Positions 62,233 to 64,000 of a stretch of 64,000 nt of DNA are shown in pieces. Location of the stretch: contig CM049313.1 of assembly GCA_026874595.1 (NCBI GenBank), positions 75,508,659 to 75,572,658 on the forward strand. The letters run 5' to 3'. The stretch's first letter is position 1. The number at the start of each line of letters is the position of its first letter. This DNA comes from Sipunculus nudus (Eukaryota; Annelida; Sipuncula; Golfingiida; Sipunculidae). A model generated the notes under the pieces. That model was given only the letters and a program-made list of their open reading frames with translations. It was not told the origin of the DNA and did not search any database. The translations under genes were made by a program, and so were the position numbers.

Positions 62233-62270
62233 AACAGAGCGCTCCAGAAAACGTGTGTAAATAGGGCTAA

Positions 62271-62425
62271 AATTTTGTTGATCAAGTCGACCATGAAATC
62301 GCGAGGTGAGGTACGGCTATAGAACTAGCTAATTTAATAATGTTATGTTCACACGCCTGAAAATTGGTCAAATCATCTTGCCCTAGTATTAATTCATCGC
62401 TCTCACCTGAATCTAAATATCTGTA
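62271..62425 (+). repeat. Continuation of interrupted host repeat unit 2
   Basis: TATAGAACTAGCTAATTTAAT (about 62319-62338), CACACGCCTGAAAATTGGTC and TGCCCTAGT...CATCGCTCTCA repeat in direct orientation the sequence of 55220-55325. It completes the 284-bp unit cut by the foldback element. Confidence 0.8.
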
Positions 62426-64000
62426 ATCTTGTACCGCGGGAAGTTGTGTATTTAATGATCCTTATTAAAAAAAACTATATATTATATCTAACTCCACCAG
62501 TACATGGATTGAAAGGTATTATCACCAAGAGAATTTATTACAGATATTACCGTATCCATAACTGACATCATTTTTTACTGGCTGCCAGCCCCACCGCCCC
62601 ACCAATCCCCTGTATCAGCGTGCTCCAACGTAGACGATTAAATGCAGATGAGATTACACGGCCACTCCCATGTATTAATGTTTTCCATGATGAAATAACT
62701 TATTTCCTTTGTATATTTCATTATGAAGATTGTTGATACGAATGGACAAAGCTGTTATATGAAAAAGCAAGTGTTGGTGAAAAACATTTATCTCTGATTA
62801 TGTTGGGATCCAATTTTTTCCATGTAAGTTTACGCATGACTTTGAGTTAAGGCTTAATTACATTCAGCTCCCGATGCAGGCATAATGCCCTTTTTGTTTT
62901 ATTCTGTTAGTAGTTCACACATTCCTATAAATGTCAGTTTGGTATATGACAGAGCTTTCCTTCTGCTGGACTCGAGATGGATTCGGCCTGATTTCTCCAG
63001 TCCTTATCTCCGTGTAGGAATACAAATCCGAGTCCTGGACGCTCGAGTCAAAGTCAGAGTCCCAAAAGAATAGGTATCGAGTCCGGACTTTTAAATGTGT
63101 ATTACATGATGTGATATTAATTTCTTCCTATTACGCGATAATTTCTTCGACTTATTTTCATTTAAAATGTCACAACACTTTTCTAACTTATAAGCACATT
63201 TATGTATATTTTTAATACTAGTATTGAGTGCATTGTTTCGGTTCTGAAGTGGCCCATACATGTAGGACAGTTTTCTTATTCTTTTCCGCAAATTAATACT
63301 TCTTTAAATGCCTGCTTACATTTATTTTGGATAGCCGACAAATTTTGACATGATTTACATTTTCATTTCAGGCAAAATCAGATTTTGTTTGATCTTTACT
63401 AAATTTTCAACAATTCTTAGAGAGTTCGGTTAAGGTTATTGAGAATCTTTGAAACATAAAATTAAATATGCAACATGTTTGACCTGAGAGAAGCTAGCCA
63501 TTAAAGGGAGTTATAGGTGCCAATTTTATTGCGTTTCAGTGAGCCTGTACACAGTAAAGGGGTAATAAACGTTAGGAGAGAGGGGTAGATGTAGAATTAT
63601 GTAGGTGGGGTTTAAACATTTACAATAAGCAACTAATACCCTGAAAGGTCCACAACTTCTTTCGGGAATGGGGAAAACTGAAAAAGTATTACCCGACCCG
63701 CTCGAAGAGTATCTTTTTTTCTAATATCCTGAATTCCAGGAACAGTGCTCCTTCAGTCGTAGGTGGAGGAGAAGAAATGTTTTTGTCAAGAGACTAGCGG
63801 CGTGGGTAGAGAAGTAGTGTTTTGCCTAGAGACTTTTAACGGCGAGAACCTGTACCAATGTGTAAATTCTGTTCACATATCATGTTAATATGTCAAAAAT
63901 ACATCTACATTGTACAATAATACCCCTGTATATTCATTTGAATTACTTGAATATAGTATTATATTGATATTATTCGCTCAAATATAAAGCATTCATAATA
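62426..64000. other. Non-coding stretch, nothing recognised
   Basis: AT-rich sequence. Short frames (62885-63073, and 63091-63291 on the minus strand) have no recognisable domain. Confidence 0.5.

Larger units (their letters stand above)
55422..62270. mobile_element. ~6.85-kb foldback-type element with long tandem-repeat inverted arms
   Basis: Left end TTAGCCCCATTTACACACG and right end CGTGTGTAAATAGGGCTAA are inverted copies. Inside them the arms 55985-57136 and 61137-62232 are reverse complements over about 1.1 kb, each holding four units of 248 bp. The flanks are halves of one host repeat unit, showing that the whole block was inserted. The 4-kb centre has no transposase-like frame, so it is non-autonomous or carries captured DNA. 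The architecture resembles FB/Galileo-type foldback elements; the superfamily is not assigned, and the target duplication is unclear. Confidence 0.75.

Overview
This is AT-rich, intron-bearing, repeat-dense animal DNA. The organism is probably a marine lophotrochozoan, most likely a bivalve mollusc. That is inference, from the style of the dispersed repeats (GGTGGCGCCACC-bearing satellites, CGCGA-rich fragments, ACGG-type tails), the Ty3/gypsy element with integrase upstream of reverse transcriptase, and a compact nine-exon host gene. No bacterial-type operon, rRNA, convincing tRNA or CRISPR array is visible.

Layout. 1 to about 4,750: the 3' two-thirds of a decayed Ty3/gypsy retrotransposon on the + strand, with gag zinc knuckle, protease, integrase, reverse transcriptase, RNase H, polypurine tract and 3' LTR. 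The pol order PR-IN-RT-RH is that of the Gmr1 group, not the usual PR-RT-RH-IN. 4.75-22.9 kb: a gene desert with simple repeats, old dispersed repeats and a MITE. 22.97-24.9 kb: a satellite whose ~279-bp unit is a dimer of two related half-units, interrupted by a 785-bp solo LTR (minus strand) related to the first element and flanked by a 4-bp target duplication CTAT. 25.25-28.45 kb: a recent ~1.6-kb direct tandem duplication. 28.5-44.4 kb: minisatellites, a duplicated ATT microsatellite block, a ~255-bp MITE and a LINE 3' remnant. 44.45-45.09 kb: a hAT-like non-autonomous element with near-perfect 8-bp target duplications.

45.4-50.3 kb holds the only confident host gene. It has a TATA/CCAAT promoter and nine exons, and encodes a secretory-pathway type I membrane protein: signal peptide, ten-cysteine domain resembling the N-terminal cysteine-rich region of anosmin-1, one fibronectin-III-like domain, a transmembrane helix and a short cytoplasmic tail. 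The last exon has a likely 1-base frame problem, and exon 7 has two in-frame acceptors. A ~30-bp degenerate minisatellite follows about 600 bp downstream.

53.0-53.6 kb is a gene-less block with two CCAATCA boxes and a TGAGTGACAG site. 55.4-62.3 kb is the most striking structure: a ~6.85-kb foldback element with ~1.1-kb inverted arms, each built of four 248-bp tandem units rich in ACTATTGTAATA dyads. Its ends carry a second nested palindrome, and it sits inside a ~284-bp host tandem repeat, so the empty site can be seen. The rest, to 64 kb, is unremarkable.
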